Assembly (NCBI GenBank): GCA_016195265.1
Contig: JACPZW010000011.1
Span: forward strand, 1 to 63,753
DNA length: 63,753 bases
Source of the DNA: Acidobacteriota bacterium
GTDB taxonomy: Bacteria > Acidobacteriota > Vicinamibacteria > Vicinamibacterales > CAVVIG01
Direction: 5' to 3'
Shown: positions 9,179 through 17,644 of the stretch, one piece after another
Numbering within the stretch: the stretch's first letter is position 1
How the letters are laid out: each line of letters opens with the position of its first letter
The notes under the pieces: generated by a model
What the model saw: only the letters and a program-made list of their open reading frames with translations
Told to the model about the DNA's origin: nothing
Databases searched by the model: none
Program-made: the position numbers and the translations under genes

Positions 9179-10795
9179 GTGATCCATCGTTACCACGACG
9201 GAACGAAGCACTCCTTCCACCAGTTTTCCCGGTCGCTCGGCTATCTCGACTGGGCGTCGCAACCCAATCCTTTCCGTTCGTTCGACGGCGCGCCGGCGGT
9301 CGTCCTGCCGCCGCGCCCCGACGCGCCCGCGACGGGCGCCGACACGACCGTTGTCACGATCGGCGCGATCCTGCGGTACTCGCTCGGCCTCTCGGCCTGG
9401 AAGCAGTTTCGCGATTCTCGATGGTCCCTGCGCGTCAATCCCTCGAGCGGCAATCTCCACCCGACCGAAGCGTACGTCGTCTGCGGCGACTTGCCTCGCC
9501 GAAGCTCGAGCGGGATTGAGCCGAGCGAAGGCGGAAGCGAAGGCGGGGCCGTGTATCACTACGCGGCCGAACGCCACGAGCTCGAGCAGCGATGCGCGTT
9601 CGATGCCGAAGCCTGGGCCGGTGTTTCAGCCGACGCGGATATCGTCGCGCTCGTCGCGCTGACGTCGATCCACTGGCGCGAATCCTGGAAGTACGGCGAG
9701 CGCGCGTTCAGGTACTGCCAGCACGATCTCGGCCACGCGATCGCGGCGATCGCGTATTCCGCCGCGCTTGCCGGCTGCCGCGCGACGCTGGTGCCCGACT
9801 GGTCGCAGCGCGACATCAGTGCGCTGACCGGCACCGATCGGGATGAGGACTATGTCGACGCCGAGCGTGAAGAGCCCGGCTGCCTGATGGTCGTGCGTCG
9901 TGAGTCGTTAGTCGCTGGTCGTGAGTCCCCCAGTCACCAGTCACCAGCCACGAGCCACCGACTTCTTGTCGATGCTGTGCGTCAGGGTCTCTGGACCGGC
10001 CGCGCGAATCAACTGAGCGAGAACCACGTCACGTGGTCGTTCATCGACGAGATCGCGCGCGCGACCGAAGATCCCGGGCGGTCGGTGACTCCGGCCCAAT
10101 TACCCACTTACCCAATTACCCACTTACCCAATTCATCGCTTGTCCTCCAGCGAAGAAGCGCCGTCGCCCTCGACGGCCGTTCGTCCATTGACGTTTCGCG
10201 TTTCTTCGCGATGCTCGCGGCGACGCTGCCGTCCGCGGCGCCGCCCTGGGATGCGCTGTGGTGGGAGGCGTGCATTCATCTGCTGCTGTTCGTCCACCGC
10301 GTCGACGGTCTCGAGCCCGGTGTGTATTGCCTGCCGCGCAATCCCGCGGCGGTCGATCGGCTGAAGGCGGCGGTTGGCCGCGTGTTCGACTGGACGCCGA
10401 TCGTCGACACGCTGCCGCTCGTGGGGCTGGCGCAGGGCGACTGCCGCGCGCTGGCTGAGCGGCTGAGCTGCGGTCAGGAGATTGCGGCGGACGGGTTCTT
10501 CAGCCTTGGCATGATCGCTGATTTCGACGCGAGCCTCGACCAGTTCGGGCCATCGTTCTACCGGCACCTGTTCTGGGAGTCAGGCGTGGTCGGGCAGGTG
10601 CTGTATCTCGAAGCCGAGGCCGCCGGCGCGCGCGGGACCGGCATCGGCTGCTTTTTCGACGATCCGGTGCACGACGTGCTCGGCCTGACCGGCCACGCGT
10701 TCCAGAGTCTGTATCACTTCACGATCGGGATGCCGGTCGAGGACACGCGGCTGACCAGCGAGCCTGGATACGCGTGGGAAGCACGAACGAACTAA
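9179..10795 (+). CDS. SagB/ThcOx-type dehydrogenase, tandem nitroreductase domains
   Basis: A 538-residue FMN-dependent oxidoreductase of the SagB family. The N-terminus (IHRYHDGTKHSFHQFSRSLGYLDWASQPNPFR) is the typical long leader of stand-alone SagB-type proteins. Domain 1 has SGNLHPTEAYVV (residues about 90-103, FMN-binding SxGxxxP region), and domain 2 covers roughly 330-538 (EAEAAGARGTGIGCFFDD, then FTIGMP). The family oxidises azolines in peptide natural products, but no YcaO cyclodehydratase or precursor gene is visible nearby, so the substrate is unknown. The GTG start at 9179 is the first in frame before the conserved leader. Three repeat-like inserts are read in frame (about 9498-9548, 9899-9958, 10095-10133). 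Its TAA overlaps the TAG of the convergent kinase gene. Confidence 0.87.
   Translation: MIHRYHDGTKHSFHQFSRSLGYLDWASQPNPFRSFDGAPAVVLPPRPDAPATGADTTVVTIGAILRYSLGLSAWKQFRDSRWSLRVNPSSGNLHPTEAYVVCGDLPRRSSSGIEPSEGGSEGGAVYHYAAERHELEQRCAFDAEAWAGVSADADIVALVALTSIHWRESWKYGERAFRYCQHDLGHAIAAIAYSAALAGCRATLVPDWSQRDISALTGTDRDEDYVDAEREEPGCLMVVRRESLVAGRESPSHQSPATSHRLLVDAVRQGLWTGRANQLSENHVTWSFIDEIARATEDPGRSVTPAQLPTYPITHLPNSSLVLQRRSAVALDGRSSIDVSRFFAMLAATLPSAAPPWDALWWEACIHLLLFVHRVDGLEPGVYCLPRNPAAVDRLKAAVGRVFDWTPIVDTLPLVGLAQGDCRALAERLSCGQEIAADGFFSLGMIADFDASLDQFGPSFYRHLFWESGVVGQVLYLEAEAAGARGTGIGCFFDDPVHDVLGLTGHAFQSLYHFTIGMPVEDTRLTSEPGYAWEARTN
9899..9958. repeat. Heptamer arrays in frame in the SagB-type gene
   Basis: Four degenerate units CGTGAGT/CGTTAGT/CGCTGGT/CGTGAGT (9899-9926) are followed, after CCCC, by CAGTCAC, CAGTCAC, CAGCCAC and GAGCCAC (9931-9958). 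The second block is roughly complementary to the first, so a hairpin is possible. The encoded residues ESLVAGRESPSHQSPATSH sit between the two nitroreductase halves. Confidence 0.8.
10095..10133. repeat. CCCAATTA/CCCACTTA octamer array in frame in the SagB-type gene
   Basis: Almost five octamers alternate CCCAATTA and CCCACTTA. They encode QLPTYPITHLPNS in the inter-domain linker. Base composition is much more AT-rich than the surrounding coding sequence. Confidence 0.85.
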
Positions 10796-13713
10796 CGACG
10801 AACGGCCGAAGCGTGTCCCTCCTGCGATCCAAGCGTCGCCGCCAGCTGCCGCCGGATTCCGGCGTCGTCCAGTCCGCCGAAGGACGTGGGCAGGAGCGCG
10901 AGCGCCGCGTGCGCAGCCTTGACCGCCTTGTCGACATCGCCGCTTTCATAGTACGCGCGCACCAGCAGGAACGCCGGCAGCGCCTGCTTGCCACCGGTGA
11001 GGGCAACGGCGCGCTCGGCGTACGCCACGGCGGCGCGCGGGTCCCTGAGCCCGACGGGCCGGCACGTCAGGAGAAGCTGCGCGGCGTTGAACAGCTCTTG
11101 TACGCTCGCCGTCGTTCGATCGGCTGAGGCTCGTTCGAGCGCCATCTCTGCGTCTGCTGGAACGGCCGCTTCCGCAGCCCGCCCGTGCCGGTCAAGCAGA
11201 TTCGTCAGCCGCCACACACCGGTGCCGTAGACGATCCGCCAGCTCGGACTCGGCGGCGAGCCGGCGCGCAGGCGGTCACCGAGCGCGACGATCTTTCGGT
11301 ACGTGGCCTCCGCGGCGGCCGTGTTTCCCGATTTCGCCAGCATGTCGCCGAGCATGGCGTAGGTCCCCGCCAGGATGAGATTGCGCTCACCGTTGGTTGG
11401 ATCGGTCGCGAGCGTCCGCTCGCTGATGGCGATGCTCTGCCGGTAGTGGCGCTCGGCGTCGGCGCGATCGCCGTGGCGTTCCAAGAGGACGCCGAAATCG
11501 CGGTGACTGACGGACAAATCGAAGCCGGCTTCCTGATTGGCGGGGTCGGCCGCCGCGAGGCTTTCGAAGCTCGTCAGCACAGGGCGATAGAGATCGACCG
11601 CTTCTCCCGGACTGCCCGACTTCGCCACGAGTCGCGCGGTTTCGCCCGTGGCGTCGGCAACCAGCCGGCGAAAACCCATGTTGTTCGCATCGTTGGTGAG
11701 CAGCCGCGTGGCGATGACCATGGCTTCGCGGTGATGGGCGAGTGACTGTCGAAAGCTCTTGGTGGCGTTGGCCGGTCCCAGCGTATCGGCCAGCAAGTCG
11801 CCGAAGGTTTCGAAGATGGCTCCCAGCCGATGATGACTTTCGGCGAGCCCGTTCAGCAGGCGCGGGTCATCGGGTGTCGTCGCGAGGAGCGCCTGCCGGA
11901 TCGCGCGCGCGCGATCGTACAGGCTCATCGCTTCCAGCGTGTCGCCCTGACTTGACAGCAGCGCGTCGCCGGTGGAGACGGAGCTCTCGGCCAGCTGCTG
12001 GCGCAGCTCCCGGTCGTCGGGATGCGGCTTCACCAGGCGTTCGCGGATCTGCAGCGCTTTGCGAAGATTCGCCAGGGCGCCGCTCGGCTCGTTCATGCGA
12101 GTGAGCACGCTGCCGATGCGTTGATACGCTGTGCCGAGCGCCACCGTGTCCGAGGTGTCAGGGGATGGCCCGGCGGACAAACGCTCGAGAATCGCGACGG
12201 ATTTTTGGTAGCTCGCGCGCGCGCCGGCCGTGTCGCCGAGGTTGGCCTGGTAGGGGAGACCCTGCAGGTCCCCGACCTTCTGGTACGTGACCGCGAGCTC
12301 GCGCTGCAGCGACGCGTCGGTGGTGACTTCCTTCGCGAGTTCGTCCAGGTACTCGAGCGCGCGCCTGGCGAGCAGCGCGCGCGTTGCCGTGGAGCCCGGC
12401 AGCGTGGCCAACGCGTCGTTGAACTCCACGATCAGCGAGTTCGTGATTTGGCGCACGTCGCGCAGTCGCCGTTCGGCGCGTCCGCGCTCCACCTGCGCGA
12501 CGTGCGCCTCCCACGTGGTCGCGGAGACGCCCGCGGCGAGGGTCAACAGCACTCCGACCCCCGCGGCCGCGGCGGTCTTGTGCCGCCGCACGAACTTGAC
12601 GACTCGGTACTGCAGCGAGCCCTTTCGCGCGAGTACCGGCAGACCGGTGAGATATCGGTGCACGTCCTGCGACAGTTGTTCCACCGATCCATATCGGTCG
12701 GCTGGATCCTTCCGCAGCGTTTTCAACACGATGCTGTCGAGATCGCCGCGAAGGCGCCGGCGCCGCGCCTCGTTCAGGCCTTCCGCCTCACTTGGAGGGC
12801 GAGGATCCTGCTCGAGGATGACGTTCGCGATGGCGTGCGGCTGGTGTGAAGCGAACTCGAGCGGCAGGCGACCCGTCGTCAAGCGGTAGAGCAGGACTCC
12901 GAGCGAGTACACGTCGGTCGCGGTGGTAATCGCGCCGCCGGACACTTGTTCCGGGCTCGCGTACTCCGGCGTCATCGGCCGGAACGGCGCCGGGATCGTC
13001 GCGTCCACGCGCATCTCGGGGTCCAGCCATTTCGCGATGCCGAAGTCCAGAAGCTTCGGCACGCCGTCCGCACCCACCAGGATGTTGCCAGCCTTGATGT
13101 CGCGATGGACGATGAGGTGCCGATGGGCGTGATCGACGGCGGCGCACACCTGGCCGAACAGCGCGAGCCGCTGCGCGACGTCGAGGGCGCCGGCCTCGCA
13201 GTACTGATCGATCGGAACGCCGTCCACGTACTCCAGCACGAAGTACGGCAGGCCATCGTCGCTCGTGCCCCCGTCGAGCAGCTTCGTGATGTTGGGATGG
13301 TTGAGCGTGGCGAGCATCTGGCGCTCGGACCGGAACCTGCGGACGATGGCCTCGGTGTCGAGGCCGCCTTTCACCAGTTTGATCGCGACCTGGTGGCGGT
13401 ACTGTTCATCGTCGCGTTCGGCGAGGTACACGGCGCCCATCCCGCCCCGGCCCAGCTCGCGCACGAGACGGTAGGGCCCGATGCGGGCCCCGGCGCGTTC
13501 GCCGCTCGCCGCTTCGCCGGCGACCGCGAGCGGTGGCCGCTCGAGGAATCCGGCAGCCCGACCGTGCCACGCGAGGAGCCGTTCGACCCCGGCGCGCAGC
13601 GACGGATCGGCCGCGCAGACGCGATCGAGCAGCGCCGCGCGCGACGCGACGTCGAGCTCGACGGCTTCGTCAAACAGCTGCTCGAGTGCCCGCCAGCGAT
13701 CCTGATCCGGCAT
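10792..13713 (-). CDS. Ser/Thr protein kinase with C-terminal TPR array
   Basis: A membrane-anchored eukaryotic-type kinase of 973 residues. The kinase domain spans about 78-345: glycine loop LGRGGMGAVY, VAIK lysine near 112, catalytic HRDIKAGN (D205), DFG at 223-225 and an APE-like SPEQ. A single hydrophobic segment near 395-415 (AAAAGVGVLLTLAAGV) is followed by tetratricopeptide-like helical repeats to the end (for example AYQRIGSVLTRMNEPSGALANLRKAL). The ATG at 13713 is preferred over an upstream start because it begins the family's DRWRALEQLFDEAV opening and leaves 11 bases after the sigma-factor stop. The ECF-sigma plus kinase-TPR pair is a common Acidobacteriota/Planctomycetes arrangement, suggesting that the kinase feeds into the sigma factor; targets are unknown. 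Confidence 0.93.
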   Translation of the reverse strand: MPDQDRWRALEQLFDEAVELDVASRAALLDRVCAADPSLRAGVERLLAWHGRAAGFLERPPLAVAGEAASGERAGARIGPYRLVRELGRGGMGAVYLAERDDEQYRHQVAIKLVKGGLDTEAIVRRFRSERQMLATLNHPNITKLLDGGTSDDGLPYFVLEYVDGVPIDQYCEAGALDVAQRLALFGQVCAAVDHAHRHLIVHRDIKAGNILVGADGVPKLLDFGIAKWLDPEMRVDATIPAPFRPMTPEYASPEQVSGGAITTATDVYSLGVLLYRLTTGRLPLEFASHQPHAIANVILEQDPRPPSEAEGLNEARRRRLRGDLDSIVLKTLRKDPADRYGSVEQLSQDVHRYLTGLPVLARKGSLQYRVVKFVRRHKTAAAAGVGVLLTLAAGVSATTWEAHVAQVERGRAERRLRDVRQITNSLIVEFNDALATLPGSTATRALLARRALEYLDELAKEVTTDASLQRELAVTYQKVGDLQGLPYQANLGDTAGARASYQKSVAILERLSAGPSPDTSDTVALGTAYQRIGSVLTRMNEPSGALANLRKALQIRERLVKPHPDDRELRQQLAESSVSTGDALLSSQGDTLEAMSLYDRARAIRQALLATTPDDPRLLNGLAESHHRLGAIFETFGDLLADTLGPANATKSFRQSLAHHREAMVIATRLLTNDANNMGFRRLVADATGETARLVAKSGSPGEAVDLYRPVLTSFESLAAADPANQEAGFDLSVSHRDFGVLLERHGDRADAERHYRQSIAISERTLATDPTNGERNLILAGTYAMLGDMLAKSGNTAAAEATYRKIVALGDRLRAGSPPSPSWRIVYGTGVWRLTNLLDRHGRAAEAAVPADAEMALERASADRTTASVQELFNAAQLLLTCRPVGLRDPRAAVAYAERAVALTGGKQALPAFLLVRAYYESGDVDKAVKAAHAALALLPTSFGGLDDAGIRRQLAATLGSQEGHASAVRR

Positions 13714-13724
13714 CGCGATTGGCG

Positions 13725-14300
13725 TCAGGGCCCCGGCGCGATCTCGCCGTATAGCCACGCTCTGGCCATCTGCCACTGGCGGGCGACAGTGCGCGGCGAC
13801 AGGTTGAGGACTTCAGCCACCTCGTCGACCGACAATCCGCCAAAGAACCGTAGCTCGACGATGCGGCTTTTCTGCGGATCGATCGCCGCGAGGCGGGTGA
13901 GCGCCGCATCGAGTGCGACGAGATCGAGGTCGGTCTCACCCGACGACTGACCGGCCTCGACGTCGTCCAGGGCGACCTTCACCACGTCGCCGCCGCGCTT
14001 GGCCGCGTGTCCGGCGCGGGCGTGGTCGATGAGGATACGGCGCATGGCTTGCGCCGCCACCCCCAGAAAGTGCGCGCGGTTTTGCCAACGCGTGCGATCT
14101 TGCCCGGCCAGCCGCAGGTAGGCCTCGTGTACCAATGCCGTCGGCTGCAGCGTGTGCGGCGATCCTTCCCGCCGCAACTGAGACCCTGCGAGACGCCGCA
14201 ACTCGTCGTAAATGTGCGGCAGAAGCTTGTTCAAGGCTTCTTGATCGCCGTTGCCCCATGCCTGAAGCAGCCGCGTGACGTCGCCTGGCGATTCGGCCAT
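13725..14300 (-). CDS. ECF RNA polymerase sigma factor (Sigma70_ECF, SigK-like)
   Basis: A 191-residue sigma factor of the Sigma70_ECF type: region 2 (LLPHIYDELRRLAGSQLRRE, then LVHEAYLRLAGQD) and region 4 (IVELRFFGGLSVDEVAEVLNLSPRTVARQWQMARAWL, a helix-turn-helix). The motif W.NRAHFLGVAAQAMRRILIDHAR is characteristic of the ECF group linked to Ser/Thr kinases. The ATG at 14300 (MAESPGDVTRLLQAW) matches the usual start; the longer frame adds 15 atypical residues. It is the promoter-proximal gene of a two-gene operon with the kinase-TPR protein. Confidence 0.92.
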   Translation of the reverse strand: MAESPGDVTRLLQAWGNGDQEALNKLLPHIYDELRRLAGSQLRREGSPHTLQPTALVHEAYLRLAGQDRTRWQNRAHFLGVAAQAMRRILIDHARAGHAAKRGGDVVKVALDDVEAGQSSGETDLDLVALDAALTRLAAIDPQKSRIVELRFFGGLSVDEVAEVLNLSPRTVARQWQMARAWLYGEIAPGP

Positions 14301-14374
14301 CGTCCGGTCCCTGTGTGCGGGTTGCAGGGCCGAAGCGTACACCAACGCCCGCTGAAAGCAAGCCGGGCGGCGGC

Positions 14375-15100
14375 CTATTTGACGAGCGACGCCAGCGCGT
14401 AGATCTGAGCGCTCAAGTTGTTGCCAATCGCCATCGTGAAGGGCGTGACGTTCAGAAAGGGCTGAGCGCCGTTCAGCGGTGACGCCGGACCGCCCTGGGA
14501 ACTCACAATCCGGCTGATTCTGTCAGGCAGATTGCCCTGTAGCGAGAAACGGCTCGCGGAGGCCCCGCCGGGTAACAGGGCGCCCCATTTCTGGCTGTCG
14601 CCGCCGTTGCAGTCCCAGAGGATTGCCGCCCCGCCGGGCAACACCCACTTGTCCTGGATGTCGAGGCATCTGCCGTTGAAACTCTTGACTTCGCCCGACG
14701 TCGAAGGCGTCCACTGCTGGCTCCGTTGGCCCGTGCACCGCCGAATGACGATGCGATCACCGTTGCCGCCTCTGCCTCCCGGATCGTCCAGACATTTGTT
14801 CGTGAAGACGCGAATCTCGCCGCTTGTCGTCAACCGAAACTTCTGGTTCGCGTTCGACGTGCAGAACATAGTGCCGACGACCGTCCCCTCGGGCCGGTCC
14901 GACGCGACACCCGGCGGGCTGTCCACGTTCAGACAGAGTCCGATCAGTCCGCTCACAATGTTGATCGCAGGCGGCGCCGCGCGACCGACCATGACGGCCG
15001 CCGCCATCGTGGCCACGACACAACACACGAGCCGCGATTTCGTTTCGAACCGCTGTGCGCCGGGCGGTTTATCTCCGTGAATGCTTGAGCGCGATCTCAC
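14375..15100 (-). CDS. Secreted ricin-type beta-trefoil lectin-like protein
   Basis: An exported protein with a hydrophobic segment LVCCVVATMAAAVMVGRA, then a ricin-B-like trefoil (GLCLNVD, NQKFRLTTSGEIRV, KCLDDPGG, SQQWTPSTSGEVKS, GRCLDIQD, SQKWG). The repeats contain QxW motifs and CLD cysteines, as in carbohydrate-binding RICIN domains. The C-terminal 60 residues are unassigned. The start is uncertain: no ATG precedes the signal sequence. GTG at 15100 is chosen here; TTG at 15253 would overlap the divergent protease gene, and GTG 15028 or ATG 15007 would shorten the n-region. It is divergent from the M4 peptidase operon and probably acts extracellularly with it. Confidence 0.7.
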   Translation of the reverse strand: MRSRSSIHGDKPPGAQRFETKSRLVCCVVATMAAAVMVGRAAPPAINIVSGLIGLCLNVDSPPGVASDRPEGTVVGTMFCTSNANQKFRLTTSGEIRVFTNKCLDDPGGRGGNGDRIVIRRCTGQRSQQWTPSTSGEVKSFNGRCLDIQDKWVLPGGAAILWDCNGGDSQKWGALLPGGASASRFSLQGNLPDRISRIVSSQGGPASPLNGAQPFLNVTPFTMAIGNNLSAQIYALASLVK

Positions 15101-15236
15101 GCTGCCTCGCCACACCCTCCATTCCTGTAACGCGCCGATCGAGCGAGAAAGCTGCCAGTCCGGAGGCCGAGTCGGCAGGATGCCTGTCGTGGCAGATTCT
15201 GGCCGGGTTTTCCGCGTTGGTGAGTGTGGAGGCTCG

Positions 15237-16862
15237 ATGCGCAGATTGGTCAACGGCCCGGTAGTGGTCGTGCTGACAGTACTCAGTGCGTGGATCGCGC
15301 TGCAGACGCGGGCGGCCGGTCAGGTGTCAGCCCGGTCCGCGACCGTCATGCCTCGCACCGTGGAGGATCTGCGCCAATGGGACAGCACGGTCGATTCGAT
15401 GGTCCGCGGCGGTGAGCTGCGACTGCGTCGCGCTGAACAGGACACGCTGATAGCGGGCCGCGTTCACGAGCGGCTCGATCAGTTCTCCCACGGTGTCCGG
15501 ATTTTCGGTGGCGATCTGACCCGGCAGGTGGATCGTGGCCAGACCGTGTCGATCTTCGGCGTGCTGTATGCGGATCTGAATCTCGATACCACGCCGGGTC
15601 TCGACGCCGTGGCCGCGCAGGCGGCCATCGAGCGCCTTTCGGGCGCCGCCCGACCCGGTGTCGCGCCCGAACTCGTGATCCTGCCCACGCCGTCAGGCAC
15701 ATATGCGCTGACCTACACCGAGCAGATCTGGACCGACACGGGCCCGGTCGTGTACTTCGTGGACGCCACGACCGGCGCCGAGGTCTGGCACTACAACAAC
15801 CTGCAGACGCAGTCGGCGGTCCGTAGTGGCAAGGGCGTGCTGGCCGACGACAAGAAGGTCAGCATGCTCGCGACCGCCGGCACCTACCTCGCCGACGATC
15901 AGCTCCGTCCGCCCACACTGCGCACGTTCAACTTGAACGGAAACCTTACACGGACGAAGCAGTTTCTGAACAACGTAATCACGCTCGGTTCGTCGGACGT
16001 TGCCGCCTCGTCCGCCGAACCGTGGACCGATGGCGCAGCGGTCGATGCACAGGTGTATCAGGGCTGGGTCTACGACTACTACTTCAAGCGATTCGGCCGG
16101 CGGGGGCTGGACAACAACAACTCCCGGGTCCTCGGCATCGTGCACCCCGCCCTGCAGTCGGCCGTCCTGCAGGCCAGCTCCAGCGATCAGGACACATTCT
16201 GGCTGAACGCGTTCTACGTACACCCCGGGGTCATGGTGTACGGCGAAGGGCTACCAAGCAACTTGACCGTGAGCGGTCAACACTGGACCTACCTCGCCGG
16301 CGGCCTCGACGTCATTTGCCACGAGCTGTCGCACGGCGTGACTGCCTACACGTCCAATTTGATCTATCAGAACGAATCGGGCGCCTTGAACGAAGCGTTC
16401 TCCGACATGATGGGGACGAGCTGTGAGTTTTTCTACGCGTCGGTCCGAGGCAAAACGGGCAATTACCTGATCGGCGAAGATGTCGTCACGCCCGGCGGGT
16501 TGCGATCGATGGCCGATCCCCGGGCGTACGGCGACCCAGATCACTTCGCCATCCGGTACACGGGCACGCAGGACCACGGCGGCGTGCACACGAATTCCGG
16601 GATCGGCAACAACGCGTTCTACCTCGCCATCGAAGGCGGCCGCAACCGGACGTCGGGACTGGCCGTGACCGGCGTCGGGTCTGCGAATCGCGAGCAGATC
16701 GAAAAGACCTTCTATCGCGCTTTCGCCCAGTTGATGCCCTCCAACGCGACCTTCGCGGTCGCGCGTCGAGCCACGATCCAGGCCGCGCAGGATCTGTACG
16801 GGGCCGGCAGCCAGGTGGTGACCGCGGTGACGCAGGCGTGGACGGCCGTCGGCGTCAACTGA
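15237..16862 (+). CDS. Secreted M4 (thermolysin-type) metallopeptidase, first copy
   Basis: A 541-residue zinc endopeptidase precursor: signal peptide (MRRLVNGPVVVVLTVLSAW), FTP-like propeptide (GVRIFGGDLTRQVDRGQTVSIFGVLY), PepSY-like segment and an M4 catalytic domain. Zinc ligands and the catalytic Glu are in HELSH (residues 362-366), and the third ligand is Glu386 in GALNEAFSD. HTNSGIGNNAFYLA precedes the terminal helical domain. The ATG at 15237 is preceded by GGAGG with a short 4-base spacer and starts a good signal peptide. First gene of a tight operon (gaps of about 17-42 bases). The second M4 gene at 19037 is a clear paralogue. Confidence 0.92.
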   Translation: MRRLVNGPVVVVLTVLSAWIALQTRAAGQVSARSATVMPRTVEDLRQWDSTVDSMVRGGELRLRRAEQDTLIAGRVHERLDQFSHGVRIFGGDLTRQVDRGQTVSIFGVLYADLNLDTTPGLDAVAAQAAIERLSGAARPGVAPELVILPTPSGTYALTYTEQIWTDTGPVVYFVDATTGAEVWHYNNLQTQSAVRSGKGVLADDKKVSMLATAGTYLADDQLRPPTLRTFNLNGNLTRTKQFLNNVITLGSSDVAASSAEPWTDGAAVDAQVYQGWVYDYYFKRFGRRGLDNNNSRVLGIVHPALQSAVLQASSSDQDTFWLNAFYVHPGVMVYGEGLPSNLTVSGQHWTYLAGGLDVICHELSHGVTAYTSNLIYQNESGALNEAFSDMMGTSCEFFYASVRGKTGNYLIGEDVVTPGGLRSMADPRAYGDPDHFAIRYTGTQDHGGVHTNSGIGNNAFYLAIEGGRNRTSGLAVTGVGSANREQIEKTFYRAFAQLMPSNATFAVARRATIQAAQDLYGAGSQVVTAVTQAWTAVGVN

Positions 16863-16879
16863 CGCCTGGAGGACATGCC

Positions 16880-17626
16880 ATGAAAAGATTTCGCATCGCG
16901 TTCGCGCTAGTGGCTGCGGCCTTTCTGCCGTCGCTCGCCCACGCGCAGTCGCCGTGGCTCGACAAGGCGTGGGTGACCATCGACGGCGGCTTTCAGCCCT
17001 CGGCGAGCTCGTTCTCCGCCGCCTCGACGTTCCGCATCAACGCCGAAGCCGGCGCCCTCAACGTCTCGTACCCGGTGACACGCGCGACCCAACTCGATTT
17101 CGGCGGGGGCGCCCGCGTCTGGCGCAACCTTGGGGTCGGCGTCGCGGTGTCGTTCATGACGCAGTCGGATGCAGCGGGCATCAGCGGGAACGTTCCCCAT
17201 CCGTTCTTCTTCAATCAACCCCGCTCGCTCAGCGGCCAGAGTGCGGCACTCAACCGTCAGGAGACCGGCATTCACGTCCTCGCACTGTGGATGATTCCTG
17301 TCAGGGAGAACGTTCAGGTCGGCGTGTTTGGCGGGCCGACCTACTTCATGGTCAAGCAGGGAATCGTGAATACCGTCAGCTATTCCGAGAGCTATCCGTA
17401 CGACTCGGTCTCCTTCACCACCGCTGACACGGCCGATCAGTCGAAGAACAAGATGGGGTTCAACGTCGGCGTCGACGGGACGTACCTCTTGTCGAAGTCC
17501 GTCGGCGTCGGCGCAACACTTCGGTTCAGCCGCGCGACGGTGAACTTCGACGCGCCCGACGGGACGGCAATTGCATCCGATGTGGGCGGCGTCCAGGCTG
17601 GCGCTGGGCTGCGGCTGCGCTTTTGA
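16880..17626 (+). CDS. Outer-membrane beta-barrel-like protein
   Basis: A protein of 248 residues with a clean signal peptide ending in SLAHAQS (residues 18-24) and amphipathic alternating strands (INAEAGALNVSYPV, TQLDFGGGARVWRNLGVGVAVSF, VGVFGGPTYFMV, GVGATLRFSRATVNF). It ends in LRLRF, a terminal aromatic typical of BamA-assembled barrels. GGAGGA lies 7 bases before the ATG. It lies between an M4 peptidase and an FN3 lipoprotein, so it may help export or anchor the secreted products. Specific function unknown. Confidence 0.8.
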   Translation: MKRFRIAFALVAAAFLPSLAHAQSPWLDKAWVTIDGGFQPSASSFSAASTFRINAEAGALNVSYPVTRATQLDFGGGARVWRNLGVGVAVSFMTQSDAAGISGNVPHPFFFNQPRSLSGQSAALNRQETGIHVLALWMIPVRENVQVGVFGGPTYFMVKQGIVNTVSYSESYPYDSVSFTTADTADQSKNKMGFNVGVDGTYLLSKSVGVGATLRFSRATVNFDAPDGTAIASDVGGVQAGAGLRLRF

Positions 17627-17644
17627 TCAGGATGGTGCCCGAAC

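Noticed and set aside
9179..10795. Thiazole/oxazole-modified peptide gene cluster around the SagB-type gene
   Set aside because: No YcaO protein, precursor peptide or exporter is nearby; stand-alone SagB-type oxidoreductases are common.
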